Positions 43,438-55,735 of a stretch of DNA of 64,000 nucleotides are shown piece by piece (the first letter of the stretch is position 1; every line of letters begins with the position of its first letter). This DNA is from Cavia porcellus. Its lineage: Eukaryota > Chordata > Mammalia > Rodentia > Caviidae. A program made the translations under genes and the position numbers. The stretch is taken from NCBI RefSeq assembly GCF_034190915.1, contig NW_026947486.1:17324001-17388000 (forward strand). The letters are read 5' to 3'. The notes beneath the pieces were generated by a model. The model worked only from the letters and a program-made list of their open reading frames with translations. It did no database searches and had not been told where the DNA came from.

Positions 43438-44589
43438 TCTTCCTTATATTTCTTACAAGGCCAATGTCAAGAATGATATAAAGGGATGGATATATAGACA
43501 GTTCTTGTAATTTAAAGGCTAATTTATCACTATTGACTCATACAGCTATCATGCTACAAGGGCAATTGATAGGAGTAGTAAAAACCATGGTGATCCAGAG
43601 AATAAAAATTTACTTGGTAAACTTGCTCCCTAAATGTCTTATTTGTACTGTTATTAGTGGGAACAGAGAAGCATAAAATAAGGACTTGCAGGTGTTGTCT
43701 CATGGGGTTGGTAATTAATTTACACAATAAAGCAACAGCATACCTTTTCGGGGTAGTTACAATACTGAATCGCCAATGAAACCTAATAATATTTTAAGTC
43801 TTTTAAGGTACTACCAGATGTGTAAGTTTTAAAATAATTCTTCTCAGTTACTCGCCAACAAATGCATGCTGTTTGTTGAATTAATTTCGATTGAATTTCT
43901 AGGTTTAAAATGAAAATAAATGGAGTGACAATAAGATGGTATCCAGAAAAATAAATCATTGCTTATTTCACATTTACAAGTTAATATTTGGTCACCGTAA
44001 AGTATTGAGGTACCAGTCTTTCAAGTCATAACTTCTCTGTTACAATAAGTATACAAAATTTAGCTATGAAAAGATCCCAGGGAAAAAACACAGGGTTTTT
44101 CCTTGAGAAAACTGCAAAACTGAAAAATGGCCTCAGTGGTTTTTCCATACATTGATTTTTCTTTGAGTTTGGGATACCATTTCCCAAGTCTGACCTTCCT
44201 TTTTATGCAGTCTTTGCCCATAACAGAAAGACAACTATGATCTTTCACTCTCATTCCTGTTGAATTTTATGAGCCAAGAGTACATTTGCATAGTTTTGCT
44301 ATATCTTGTACATTTCTTTCCAAAATATTCATTCTAAAGTTTTATTGTGTCACATAATCAGTATTAACTATTATATTACCATTAAAAAGTGAAAAAGTGG
44401 TACTATTATGTTACCATTATGTTACCAAGAAAAGTATCAGAATATAGTAAGGTATGTACCTATGTAGTATGTATATAAGTGTGTAGTAAGATAAATATCA
44501 TTTCAAAACTTTGTGTACATGTGTGTGCACGTACACACACATACACACACACACACACACACACAGTATGTGTCTGCTGGATCACTATG
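43438..44589. other. Spacer with an (AC)n run
   Basis: No gene is seen. An AC dinucleotide repeat lies at 44531-44565. Confidence 0.4.
44531..44565. repeat. (AC)n microsatellite
   Basis: AC repeats with one interrupting T. Confidence 0.95.
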
Positions 44590-44765
44590 CTTCTCTTTTA
44601 GGTACTGGGGAGTGAATCCAGAGGAGCTTAACCATTAAGCTATATCTCCAGTCCTTTGAGACAATATCTTCCAATGATACCCAGGCTAGCATTGAACTTG
44701 TGATGCTCTTGCCTCAGCCTCCTGAATACCTAGGATTAAAGGCATGCACCATCATTCCAGCTAAG
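44590..44765 (-). mobile_element. B1-dID composite SINE, reverse orientation
   Basis: 'taggtactggggagtgaatc', 'taagctatatctccagtcc', then 'gcctcagcctcctgaatacc' and 'gattaaaggcatgcacca'. Confidence 0.85.
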
Positions 44766-44894
44766 ATCTTTTTACAGAACACTGGCCATTTTCCTGCCTC
44801 ACCATACATTTAATGAATTTTCTCCTATAGTTATGGTCCAAAAGTTTAAAATCATTGATCTAGAGTAGTTTTTCTTAAAACTATGGCTTGGACA

Positions 44895-45165
44895 CAGTGG
44901 AGTGGAATATTATTCAGCCATAAAGAACAAAAAGGTGAAGTTAGAGAACATCATGTTAAGCAAAATATGACAAACTTAGAAAGTCAAATATATGTTCTCT
45001 CTCATATGAAGAATCTAGAAAATTTAAAAAGAGGTGACATGAAGGAGATTGGGTAAGGAAAGGAAGGTAATGGGAAGAAAAATGGCCAAAGTATGCTTTA
45101 GGCCTTTATAAACGTGCCAAAATGAGTCCTACTATTCTATATAACTCATATGCACAAATAAAATA
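44895..45165 (+). mobile_element. Old L1 3' end
   Basis: The end of ORF2 ('gtggaatattattcagccat', 'aaagaacaaaaaggtgaag', 'catcatgttaagcaaaa') is followed by a purine-rich 3' UTR and an 'aaataaaata' end. It is a different, older subfamily from D and E. Confidence 0.75.
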
Positions 45166-45494
45166 GTTCATTACAGCTCCTTTTTACTTTTCTTCCTTCT
45201 TCTTCTTTCCCTTTCCTTCTCCCTCTCTCTTTCTTTCTCTCCCAGCAGTGTATCATGGGAGAAAACAAGTACTGTATGGTCTGCGTGTTTGTTTTAAGCA
45301 GATACTGGAGTTTCATCTCGGACCTTTTCAACATTTCAATTGAACAGGGATTCAAAAGGGCCTCATTTAATCTGAAATACTGTACCAGTCTTAAATGTTA
45401 ATAAGGAAGGCCCATACTCCAGAATAAGTAAATCAAAGTCTCTGGAGAATTCTTTACATGATCTTAATGTACACTCAAGCTTGATAATCAGGTC

Positions 45495-45575
45495 AAGGAT
45501 ATAGCTCAGTGGCACAATGCCTGCCTGGCAAGTGCAGTGTCCTGAACTCAATTCCAGGCACAAAAAAAAATAATA
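45495..45575 (+). mobile_element. ID SINE
   Basis: 'ggatatagctcagtggcaca' (A-box-like), 'ctgcctggcaagtgcagtg', 'gaactcaattccaggcac' (B-box-like), and an A-rich tail. Its right half is included in a local duplication. Confidence 0.85.
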
Positions 45576-45665
45576 AAAGAGATTTGAAATTTCTGGGTCC
45601 TGCAGTGATCTTTGGAAACAGGTACTGGGTGTGATAAGCCAAGGAGAAAAGAAAAAGTAGAATTT
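45525..45665 (+). repeat. Local segmental duplication, copy 1 (~141 bp)
   Basis: Begins inside the ID SINE ('ctggcaagtgcagtgtcctg') and continues into non-SINE sequence ('tttggaaacaggtactgggt', 'aaggagaaaagaaaa'). Copy 2 is at 46294-46434. Confidence 0.93.
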
Positions 45666-46293
45666 ATATGTGTCATTTTTGATTTTTATATATGTGTATT
45701 CTCAGCATTTAGTGCCTGTCAGAATGAGCTTGAGGGTTCATTAAAACACAGACAGCAGAACCCCACATATAGGCTTTCTGATCCAGTAGTTTAGGATGGA
45801 GCCTAGGAATTCTTGTATGCAACAAGTTCCCACATGATCCAGATCGTGCCAGTCAATGGAACATGTTGAGAAACACTGATTTATACAAGAGACCAGCTAT
45901 GGCCAAGTGAAAAGGATATTTTAAGACACACTGCTAACCACAAATAGGATTTATTCCAAGTATCAAGCCTCGTTCAACATTTGAAAATTAGTGTAATCTA
46001 TCCCATCAACTGCTAAAAGAGAAAAGTTATATAATCACATTCACAAATGCAAGAAAAAGATTTGACAACATAGTTATTCGTGATAAGAATTTCAATCTTT
46101 TCAAGGCAGAAGTTTAGTCTGTTGAACTGAAATCTTTCTTTGTTATTGTGAGTGTTTACAGCACTGAATATCACTCTGAATATCATTTTGCTGCATATGA
46201 GTTCTGGTTGTTTGTTTCGTATGTATGTGCTTTCAATTTTACTCATTTCAATATATTTGCTAATTTTCCTTGTGTTTTATTTTCTGTGACCTA
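45666..46293. other. Spacer between the two duplication copies
   Basis: No gene or repeat recognised. Confidence 0.4.
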
Positions 46294-46434
46294 CTGGCAA
46301 GTGCAATGTCCTGAATTCAATTCCAGGTACAAAAAAGAATAATAAAGAAATTGAGAATTGCTGGTTTCTACAGTGGTCTTTGGAAACAGGTACTGGGTGT
46401 GATAAATCAAGGAGAAAAGAAAACGTAGAATTTC
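46294..46434 (+). repeat. Local segmental duplication, copy 2 (~141 bp)
   Basis: Matches 45525-45665 across the half SINE, its tail and about 90 further bases ('tttggaaacaggtactgggt', 'aaggagaaaagaaaa'). The left half of the SINE is missing here. Confidence 0.93.
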
Positions 46435-46861
46435 ATTTCGTTTCTACACAGTTGTGAATTTCCCAAACTTTTTTCTGTTACTGCTTTCTAATTTTACTTC
46501 ATTATGGTCAGACAGAGCACATACTTTGTATGATTTCAATCATTTTAAAGTTATTAACATTTGTTTTTAGGCCTAACATATGGTCCATCCTGGAGAGTGT
46601 TTTCATGAGCACTTAAGAACAATATGTACTCTGCCACTGTTGGATAGCTTGTTCTAAGATATCTTTTGGATCCAGATGGCTCATAATGCTGCTAAGATTT
46701 CTATTTCTTGATGGTCTTCTGTTTAGTTTGTTACATCCATAACTGAAATTGAAGTATTAGTGTCTCCAACTACTAACGTGATTTGACTATTTCTATTATC
46801 TGTTCAATTATGTCAGCATTTACTTCTTGTATTTTGAGGGTTCTATTAAGAGCATATAGGT

Positions 46862-46945
46862 TTTTGGTTTTGGTACTGGGAATCGAACTCATGATCTCAC
46901 TCTTGCCAGGCAGGCGCTTAAGCCACTGAGCTAAATCCTCAGCTA
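46862..46945 (-). mobile_element. ID SINE, reverse orientation, within the ancient L1
   Basis: 'ttggtactgggaatcgaac', 'cttgccaggcaggcgctt', 'gctaaatcctcagc'. A diverged duplication flanks it ('gagcatataggttttt' and 'gacatataggtttttt'). Confidence 0.88.
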
Positions 46946-47184
46946 AGGACATATAGGTTTTTTATTGTTATAACTTCCTGGTGTATCCCTTTCCCACTAT
47001 AATAAGTTGCTTTCTGTAGTAAAGATAGGCTTTGTCTTAAAGCCTATCTTTTCTGGTATTAGTACAGCCCCTTTAATTCTCTTTTGCTTGCCAGTGAAAT
47101 GGAGCATGTTTCATTTTTAAATATTAATGAATTTGTGTCTGTAAACCTAAAGTGTATCTCTCATGTGTATTACATAGTTGAATT

Positions 47185-47378
47185 GCTTTTTTTTCTAGTT
47201 CTAGGAATTAGACCAAGGACTGCCACACTGAGCTACATCCCCAACTATTTTTATTTCATTTTTAAATTTTGAGACAAGGTCTCACTAAATGACTAAGTTT
47301 CTCAGGCTGGAGTTGATTTTGTGATCCTCCTGCCTCAGCCTCCCAGAGTGCTGGGATTATAGGCATGCATATCAGGCT
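47185..47378 (-). mobile_element. B1-dID composite SINE, reverse orientation
   Basis: 'gaattagaccaaggactgcc', 'gagctacatccccaac', then 'ctcctgcctcagcctccc', 'gtgctgggattataggc'. Confidence 0.88.
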
Positions 47379-47395
47379 TGTTTAGGTTACCTTTT

Positions 47396-47510
47396 TGTTT
47401 GTTTGCTTGTTTGTTTTTTGTTTTTGTTTTTTATCGGTACCAGGGATCAAACTCATGACTGCCTGCTTGCAAGGCAGGCACTTATGCCCCTGAGCTAAAT
47501 CCCCAGCTCC
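47396..47510 (-). mobile_element. ID SINE, reverse orientation, 17-bp target-site duplication
   Basis: T-rich tail, 'tatcggtaccagggatcaaa', 'ctgcctgcttgcaaggcagg', 'gctaaatccccagctcc'. 'tgtttaggttacctttt' is exact at 47379-47395 and 47511-47527. It landed at the edge of an older B1-dID, so it is the younger of the two. Confidence 0.96.
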
Positions 47511-48299
47511 TGTTTAGGTTACCTTTTAAAAATCAGTTCTGCTTACATCTGCCCTTTACTTAGATAATGTAATCTGCTTCCTTCTATTGTAATGACTGAT
47601 AAGATCACGTCTGTTATTTTGCTATTTGTTTTCTATATATCTTAGATTTTTTGTTCCTTTGTTTTTCCATTACAACCTTCTTTTGTGTTAAATAAAAACA
47701 TATTATATTGTTTTAAATCCTTTGCCATTGATTTTCATATATATTTTTCAGTAATTTTTAGTGGTTTCTCTGAGAGTTTTCAATAACATTGTATATTATA
47801 GCAATCTAGTTCTGATTAATATTAATTTCAGCAGTAAATAAAAATTTTGGCCCTGTACGCCACAATTCCCACAGAATTGTTTTGTTATTGCCACAAATTA
47901 CATCTTAACCCATTAAATCTTTGTTGTATATTTATATCTTTATATGATTTCATACATATCTAACAACTTAAATTTGTATGCATTGTATTATGAGTTGTTT
48001 TTTAAATTACATAGGACAAATGGGCTTTGATGTACGAAGTAAGATATATTTATGATGTTTTTTACTATGTAGTTACCTTTATCAGTTTGCTTTACTTATT
48101 TAGGTAAACTCTAGGTCTTTTTCATCCTGCAGGACTCCTTTAACAACTTCTTTTGTGTAGGTCTGCTTGAGGCAGACTCTCTCAGTTTGTGTTTATTGGG
48201 AGCACCTTAATTACCTCTATATACTTTATGATAGTTTAACCAGAAATAGGAATCTTGCTTTAGGATATCTTGTCAATGGAAATCTTTATTTTTAAGGTA

Positions 48300-48625
48300 A
48301 ATTTTGTAACCTCCATTGCATGTTTTTGGCTTCTTTGTCAAAGAACTAACTGCATATCTCTGGAGTTATTTATGCATTCTCTATTCTGTTCAATTGATCC
48401 ACATCTCTGTTTTTGTGTTAGTACTGTGCTATTTTTATCATTGTAGCTTTGTAATATAGCTTCAAATCTGATATTGTGATGCTTTCTGATTTGTTCTTGC
48501 TACTTAGGATTGCTTTTGCTATTCTGAGTCTCTCCTGATTCCATATCAATTGTAGGATGGCTTTCTCTAGTTCTGTTAGCATATTGATTGGAATTGCATT
48601 AAATCTGTTATATCAGTTTAGCAAA
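48300..48625 (-). mobile_element. Old L1 ORF2 fragment
   Basis: The complement of the post-RT ORF2 region is readable: 'tactgtgctatttttatcat', 'tagcttcaaatctgatattg', 'catattgattggaattgca'. More diverged than element D. Confidence 0.75.
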
Positions 48626-50477
48626 AAGTGCCATTTATACACAAAGGAATACTACTTACATTAAAAATTTATCCATAAAGGGTTGACAAAAATTACTTCA
48701 AATGAACTAAAATTTGAGCCATTTAAACACAAACTATCTATGACTTTCACAAGAATATTTACATAATGACATAATCATGAATAGATCTGAAGTGAGATGC
48801 AGGTTTGACTTCAAAATCTTTTGTGATTTTTTTTGTCAGACTATGCAAGTGCATTTGTTAAAATTTACCTCATTTGGTATTTGATTATGCTTTGTACTTT
48901 TAATTAACAGTGAAAGGAGTGTTGTCTTAAAATTGATCAGATTAGTGACATGTGGGTGAGAGTCAGGCAGAATCCAAATATTCAAATGAAAAATAAATGC
49001 AAACCATGGAGAGAAATATACCTCCTTTCATTTAGAACTTGGGCATATGTCATAGTTCAAACCTGTGAGAGAAACAATGTACAGGATATACTGCATTTCT
49101 ATCCTCTGTACTTGTGGTACTTCTACAACATGATTTTCTCTGTGCAAAATGATGACATGGATTCTCCTGCCAGGGTCTTGATTTTAGATGAAAATAGAAG
49201 TTCTAAGGACAACCCCTGAGCCCTTTATCCTCAGATCTCTGAGCCCAACATTGCCTTCACATCTAACTTGCAGAATTCTAAAATTTTTAGAAATTTTAAA
49301 ATTCTAAAATCTAGTTTATTCCATAAATAGGTATTTTGCTTCATAGAAGCAACAGAGGAAGTCTTCTGGGTATAATTACAAACTGCTACTGTACATGGTC
49401 TCTCTACTTGTGAAGTGAACCGTCAAGTCATCATACAGTGAGTTAACACAGTTGTAGTCTTCCGTATGTTTCAAATATGATGCATACCATTGTCATGGTT
49501 GTACACGGAGGAGATCTGCACAATGGAAGCCCATTGCACAGTATTATATGAATAATGAAGGAGAGTAGTAGAGATAATTAAGAAGCTGTGTACTTTGAGT
49601 ATGTGGGAATATGATGACATACCTTGTCATGGAATGGTACCGGCTCTTTAACTCAGAATATACGCTCTGATGTGTTCTCAGATCTTACCAGATAAAGGTT
49701 TAAGGAAGCTCAGTTCTGACTATGCACAGACACAGAATCATTCATTAATATAAGTACCAAATATTAATTGAGCACCCACCATGGACCAAGAATGGTTCAT
49801 GATGAAACTACTGGGTAATTGGAAAACAGATTTGGCAAAGCACTGCTTATCCAGTGAAGATGACATTTTGAAGTCCTCTTTACACTGCAAGAAGTAGTCT
49901 TATGCAGGTGAAATTCAACAATGAAGAATAGCAGAAATCATCATTTATACATATTAGTATGTTGCTATCCTGCTAAATCTCCAATGAGGCTTTAAAGAAT
50001 TAATGGCATATAGATAAATATAGAAATTCCTTCTGATGAGGACAATAAAAAATGAATACAGGCATAGAAGACCAAACAGGAGGAAATAAGATGTCTCAAA
50101 ACAAAATAATTTGGTGATCACATCTAATAAACAAATTGGTTGTTTTCTATAGAAATTTAAATGAAAAATAAAATTCAAGCATAACGTTGCCACATTATAG
50201 CAATCAATCTCTTCTCCAGAAATACAGTCTGACAATTTGATCAAATTGACATTGCATTTAAATTTATTTTGAAATTTCTGTAAGTGCTTTAATAAATTCA
50301 TTATTTATTTTGATTATTTTCAGCTACCCCATCAAAGGGAGCATGAATAATGAGAGCAAAAATTAAACTAGTGTTATGGCTACTGTTTGGTTATACCTCT
50401 TCAGAACTGGTATGTTTCTTAAAGTTTTCTTACTCTTTCCTTTCCTTCTTTTATTTTTCCTTTCCCTTACCTATTGT
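48626..50477. other. Spacer, no gene seen
   Basis: About 1.85 kb of AT-rich sequence. Frames of 89 (48950-49219) and 115 codons (49954-50301, minus) are present but show no family signature and probably arise by chance. Confidence 0.45.
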
Positions 50478-50825
50478 CTTAGTTACTTTTGAATCGTCGC
50501 TGAGACAAAATACCTGATGTCTAAAATTAGGAAAGGAAAGGTTTATTTCTTACAGTTTTTGGAGGTTTCAGTCCATACTCAGTTGGCTCCAAGGCAGGGT
50601 GGCATGTCAGGGCTGCAGTTCATGGCGGCTGCAAACAGCAAGGAAGAAACCAGCAAAAAGAGAGAGACACATCTTCTTCCTGCCATTAGATTACATCCTG
50701 GCTCCATCCCTAGGCCAGTGTGGCACTCACACCCACAATCCAAGCACTAGACAATGAACCAATCACAAATGCATAATGCAAATGCATGAGGCCTGGGGGC
50801 CACCGACATAAACCATGGCACCTAT
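50478..50825 (-). mobile_element. LTR-like copy, probably ERVL-MaLR type
   Basis: Opens with 'cttagttacttttgaatc', 'gacaaaatacctgatg', a complement polyadenylation signal within 'aaaggtttatttctta', then 'ggaggtttcagtccatactc', 'catggcggctgcaaac', and ends 'cataaaccatggcac'. The order resembles a mammalian apparent LTR retrotransposon LTR in reverse. No internal coding region is attached. Confidence 0.55.
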
Positions 50826-51241
50826 CAATTCAAAAATAATTTTAATAAGTCCCCTATTTTGCCAGGTAGCATTCTAAATTTATGCTAGGTCTACAGCAGC
50901 AAACATATTTTCTGCCCTTGTGCACCTTACATTGCAGTGGGAGGAGAAAAATAGCTCATTAGATGATACACACTGTGGGGATAAATTAAGTAGAGAAAGT
51001 TTAAAAATGTGTATGTGGAGTGGGGAAGGGGAATTGTAACTTTAAAAAGGTTGCCTCATTGAGAAGGTAACAAAATCTTAGTGATCTATTTAGATATATA
51101 AAAGAGTGATCTAGGCAAAGCAAATGGCTAGTAAAAGGCACTGGGTCCAGATTATACTTGTCGCATTCGAGAAACAGCAAATCAGGCATTGTAGTAAGAC
51201 AAGTGAGAGAAGGAGGGAGTTGAAATCAAAGAGCAGCATTG

Positions 51242-51284
<43 letters not shown>

Positions 51285-51689
51285 ACAATGTCTGTTGTCA
51301 CAAAAGGATACAGATGACATAGGGCTTTAGATGCCTTTACACTGACATAAGAAACCATTGTTCATTTTGCTTTTGCCATTGTTTTACTACGAATGCAATT
51401 CACAAAAAAAAGACAAGTTGTAAGTGCTAGTAACATAAACAGAGGCACCCAATCAGTAATACTGGCTATATAAGAGTTTTGATTTGAACGCAGCCATCGA
51501 TACCTGTGACTTGTCTTACTCTTTCCAGAGACCAGATGAAGTTATTTTAGTTAGTGTCTCACTTTATTTTTCATTTGTTTTAAAAATTATGTTTTGGTAC
51601 TAAGGGCTGAATTCAGGGCTGTTGTACATAGCCACATTCTCAGTCCTTACTTATTTATAGATTTATTTATTTATTGACAAGATCTTGTG
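50826..51689. other. Spacer with a (TG)n run and a weak ID-like piece
   Basis: No gene is seen. 51593-51650 weakly resembles a reversed ID half ('ggtactaagggctgaattca', 'ccacattctcagtcc'). Confidence 0.4.
51244..51283. repeat. (TG)n microsatellite
   Basis: About 20 TG units. Open frames on both strands run through it as Val/Cys or Thr/His repeats. Confidence 0.97.
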
Positions 51690-52350
51690 AAAACTTTATT
51701 TTTTTAAAATTTTATTTAAAGAGAAAAAACAAAACAGAAAAAGGGTACAAGTAATACAGAATTTCAAAAAAAACAGTAAGAAATCACTAGTTAATAGGTT
51801 ACATATTGTCTCCTAGAAATAGTTGTTCAAGTTACAAAATTAAAACATACAAAGGGGCATTCAAACAGTGAGACTGCAAACAGTTCTGTTCAATGATCCA
51901 ACAAAATCTCAGTAATATGGTTATCTATCTTACACACTTCAATATACATGCAGTTATATATTTTAGAACACTTTCTTTTCCTCTCTTTTTTACAATAACA
52001 ATAACACATTTTGGGTTTTATTACTCCCATAGTTTTTATTACTTTTTTGGAAGAGAATAAAACCAAATGTGACAAAACAGAGTCAGTCAAATCGAAACAA
52101 TGGACATAGTACAAGATGTAAAAACAATTCAAGGTGATCAGCAATGGTTACAATAACGCCTCTTGCTATCTTAAAAAGAATTGCCTATATCATCAGTTAT
52201 AATAAAATTGAACAAAACAGTACAGAACAAAACCAATAAAACTGAAACATTGGAGACATTACAAGATTTCAAAAGAAGATAATAGTCAAACCAGAATGGG
52301 CATCATAATAAATTTTATTGTCTTCAAAGTAGTTGCCTATATCCTCAAAT
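51690..52350 (-). mobile_element. L1 element I, 3' UTR only
   Basis: Complement of the L1 3' end ('aaagagaaaaaacaaaacag', as in B) followed by repeated blocks 'caatggttacaataacgcct', 'attgcctatatcatcagtta' and 'agtagttgcctatatcctca'. It is cut off before ORF2, so it is a short 5'-truncated insertion. Confidence 0.8.
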
Positions 52351-52465
52351 TTGACATCAGTAAGCAAAAAATTGACAACACATAGACAACACTAAAAGCA
52401 ATAATTCTAACCATGCTGATTATACAAACCCACTAATTCTGTGTAAATCTTCACAAAATATTCTT

Positions 52466-52501
52466 TTATCTATTGTATGAACAAGTTCATACAATAGATA
52501 A
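52466..52501. repeat. Perfect inverted repeat, 17-bp arms, AA spacer
   Basis: Arms 'ttatctattgtatgaac' and 'gttcatacaatagataa' are exact complements separated by two bases. It could form a hairpin or cruciform. No gene flanks it for which it could be a terminator. Confidence 0.97.
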
Positions 52502-52813
52502 CTAAACTGAGAGAAAATTGCTGAGCAGACATATATATGTTTAACTTATACCAAGGCCACTTCCTTTGGGGGGACGTGTTATAATTCACATTTTTCATCG
52601 TAAAATATTGTTCCTTAGTACTTACCACATTATATTTTAAAATATTTGTACAAATAAGAACTTAGGATATATAGTATAAATGTGAAAAATAAACTAAACA
52701 TTTTAGGTATTTTTTGTTTCTTAATTTCATCTACTTACTGTCTTTCTCTATTTCCCCACATTTATCATTTAATTATAGTAGTAATAAAAATTGTTATCCA
52801 CAGTATTTTAGAG

Positions 52814-52815
<2 letters not shown>

Positions 52816-52850
<35 letters not shown>
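52816..52850. repeat. (AC)n microsatellite
   Basis: About 17 AC units. Confidence 0.97.
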
Positions 52851-52852
<2 letters not shown>

Positions 52853-52944
52853 AGTTTTTCAGTTTCAGGAAAGAGTTGTTTTGCTTATGTCATTGTAAGA
52901 TTTTCACTCACAATAGTTGACAAACTATGTCATCTGACATGGTT

Positions 52945-53865
52945 TTTTACCTTACTTTAATGGTTGCATTGATATTCCTACTAAACATGTAGAAAGGTTT
53001 CTTTTACCCCTAACTCTTACCAGCATTTGTTGTTTCTGAGGTTTTGAAGTTAGCCATTCTCCCTGGTGTAAGATGGAGTCAAGTTTTGTTTTGATATGCA
53101 TTTCTCTAATAGTCGAAGATGCAGAAAATTTTCCAAGTAGTACTTACTGACTGTTTCACCATTCTCTTTGAGATTTATTCCTTTCAACTGCCCAACTTTT
53201 GTGTCTGAACCTTTTACTTTGGCACACCTGATTTTACTGAGTTATTTGTACTAGCCCTCTGTCATAGTAGTTGACAGTTTTTTTCCCATTCTGTATGCTG
53301 TTTCTTCACTTGTGCAGAGTCTTTTACATTTGATATAATCCCATTTGTGTTTTCTCTACTACTAATTATGTACTTGAGGTTCTTCTCAGGAAGTCCTTAC
53401 CTATGCCTGTGTCTTCAAGTGATTTAATCATTTTTTTCCATGAGATTCAGTGGATGTGTGCTTATAATTAGGTATTGCATCCACTTTGATTTAATGTAAG
53501 TACAGAATAAGACATGAGTCTAGATTCATTGTTCTACACATGGATAACCAGTTTTCTCAGCATCATTTATTGCAAAAGGTATCTTCTCTTCAGTGTATAT
53601 ATTTGGCCTTTTTGTAAAAAACCAGCTGAAGGTTCATGAGGTTGTTTCTGAAATTCTATTAATAATATGATAAAAATATTTTTTATGTGAGTCCTATGCT
53701 GGTTTTATACTTGTAGCTTTTTAGTATAACTTTGGATCTGGGATTGCAATGTCACCTACTTTACTCTTTTGGTCAGCATTGCTTTGGCTATTCTGGGCTC
53801 ATATAAATTTTAGGATTTTTGTCTGTTTCTGTGAAGAATGCTTTTGGTATTTTGATTTTGGTACA
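52945..53865 (-). mobile_element. Old L1 ORF2 C-terminal fragment
   Basis: The complement resembles rodent-type old L1 ORF2 ('tcttaccagcatttgttgtt', 'tatgcatttctctaatagt' and 'accagttttctcagcatcat'). More diverged than the element J that follows. Confidence 0.7.
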
Positions 53866-55735
53866 TAAATATACATTTATTTTCACTATGCTGGAGATTA
53901 CTTTCGACATGCAAAAACTTTTTAATAAGAGGTGATCCCAGTTATTGATTCTGGGAAATATTTCCCATGCAGTTTGAGTCCAGTTCATGAATTCTCTACC
54001 TACCCCTGTGTCTTCAAGGTTTTTACCCAATTTGTCTTCCAATAGATTTAGTGTTTCTGTTTTAATATTCAGATCTTTGATCCATTTAGATTTTAATTTA
54101 GTACATGGTGATAGGCATGGGACTATTTTTAGTTTTGGGCATATGGAGAGCCAGTGTTTTCAACACCATTTACTAATGAGACTGTCCTTCTTCCAGTGAA
54201 CATGTTTGGCCCCTTTATCAAAGATATGGTGGTTGAGTGTGTTTGTAGTTGTGGTTGTGTATTCTAATCTATTCCATTGATCTTCAGCTTTGTTTTTATT
54301 CCAATACCATGTTAATTTTACTATAGTAGCTTTGTAGTACAACTTCAAGTCAGGGATTGTGATGTCTCCTGCCTTGCCTTTGCTGCTTATTGCTCTTAAG
54401 TCTGCTATTCTAGGGCACTTCTGGCTTCAGATGAATTTTAGGAGTGATTTCTCTAGATGTAAGGGGTATGCTAATGGTATTTTTATTGGGATTGCATTGA
54501 ATCTGTATAACAGTTTTGGGAGAATGGCCATTTTCACAATACATATTCTTCCTATCCATGAACAAGGGATGTCTTTCTATATTCTGAGATCCTCTTCAGT
54601 TTCTTTTTTCCATGTATTATAATTTTCCCTGTATAGGTCTTTCACTTCTTTTGTTAGACTAATACCTAAATATTTCACTTTTGGTTGCTAGTGTGAAGGG
54701 TGTGGTTTCTCTTATTTCTGTCACTGATTTTGTTGTTAGTGTATAGGAATGCTATATTGAGTATTGATTTTGTATCCAGCTCTATTACTGAATTTATTTG
54801 TTATATCTCGGAGTCTTTCAATGAAGTTTTGGGGGTCTTCTCTGTAGAGTTTCATGTCAGATAATTTAAATTCTTTTTTGTTTTTACTATATTTACCACT
54901 TTTATTTCTCTCTTTTGTCTAATTGCTCTGGATAGTATTTCCAGTAGTATATTAAATAGGAGCAATGATAAGGGACATTCTTGTCTTGTACCTGGTTTTA
55001 AAGTAAAGGCCTTAATTTTTGGCCATTTTGTATGATACTGGCTGTTGGTTTGTCGTAGGCAACCTTTATTATATTGAAGTAAACACCATCTATTCCAAAT
55101 TTCTGTAAGGTTCTTATCATAAATGAATGTTGGAGCTTATCAAAAGCTTTTTCTGCACCTATAGAAATGATCATGTGATTCTTACTTTTGGTTTTATTGA
55201 TATGGTGCATTACATTTATTGATTTATGTATGTTGAACCATCCCTGCATTCCTGGGATGAATCCCACTTGGTCATGGTGTATAATCTTCTTAATGATTTG
55301 CCGCATCCTATTTGTCAATATTTTATTGAGGATTTTTGCATCTGTGTTCATTAGGGAGATCGGTCTACAGTTCTCTTTTTTAGTAGGGTCTTTCTCAGGT
55401 TTTTGTACAAGAGTAATATTTGCATCCAGGAATGATTCAGGAAGGATTGCTTCTCTTTCAGTTTCACTGAAGAGTTTGACGAATGGGGGCATTAAGTCTT
55501 CTTTGTATTTCTTGTAGAATTCTGCAGTGAATCCATCTGGGCTTGGGCTTTTCTTTGTAGGAAAGGACTTAATTACATTTTCAATTTTATTAATACAAAT
55601 CAGTTTATTCAGCAGTGTTACATCTTCTTGAACTAGCTTTGATACTTCATATGTTTCTAGGAATCTGTCTATTTCTTTTGTGTTATCAAACCTATGAGAG
55701 TAGAGGTTTTTGAAATAAATGTTGGTGATCTAAAA
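53866..55735 (-). mobile_element. L1 element J, internal ORF2 fragment
   Basis: Collinear in reverse with ORF2 of element D from about 13005 back to about 11150. It covers the reverse transcriptase: in 54998-55492 (minus) a 164-codon piece includes [14 protein letters not shown] and [14 protein letters not shown]. Both ends of the L1 are missing, and its 3' cut lies inside another old L1. Confidence 0.88.

Larger units (their letters stand above)
46439..48290 (-). mobile_element. Ancient L1 ORF2 fragment, interrupted by SINEs
   Basis: The complement resembles the 5' half of ORF2 of an old mammalian L1: 'tatggtcagacagagcac', 'gcctaacatatggtccatcc', 'tactctgccactgttgg', and later 'gctatttgttttctatatat' and 'ctgcaggactcctttaac'. 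Three SINEs (46862, 47185, 47396) are inserted in it. No coding capacity remains. Confidence 0.7.

Noticed and set aside
49954..50301. 115-codon minus-strand frame with hydrophobic segments
   Set aside because: AT-rich DNA readily gives Phe/Leu/Ile-rich frames. No family motif, no exon-like signals and no neighbours that support a gene.
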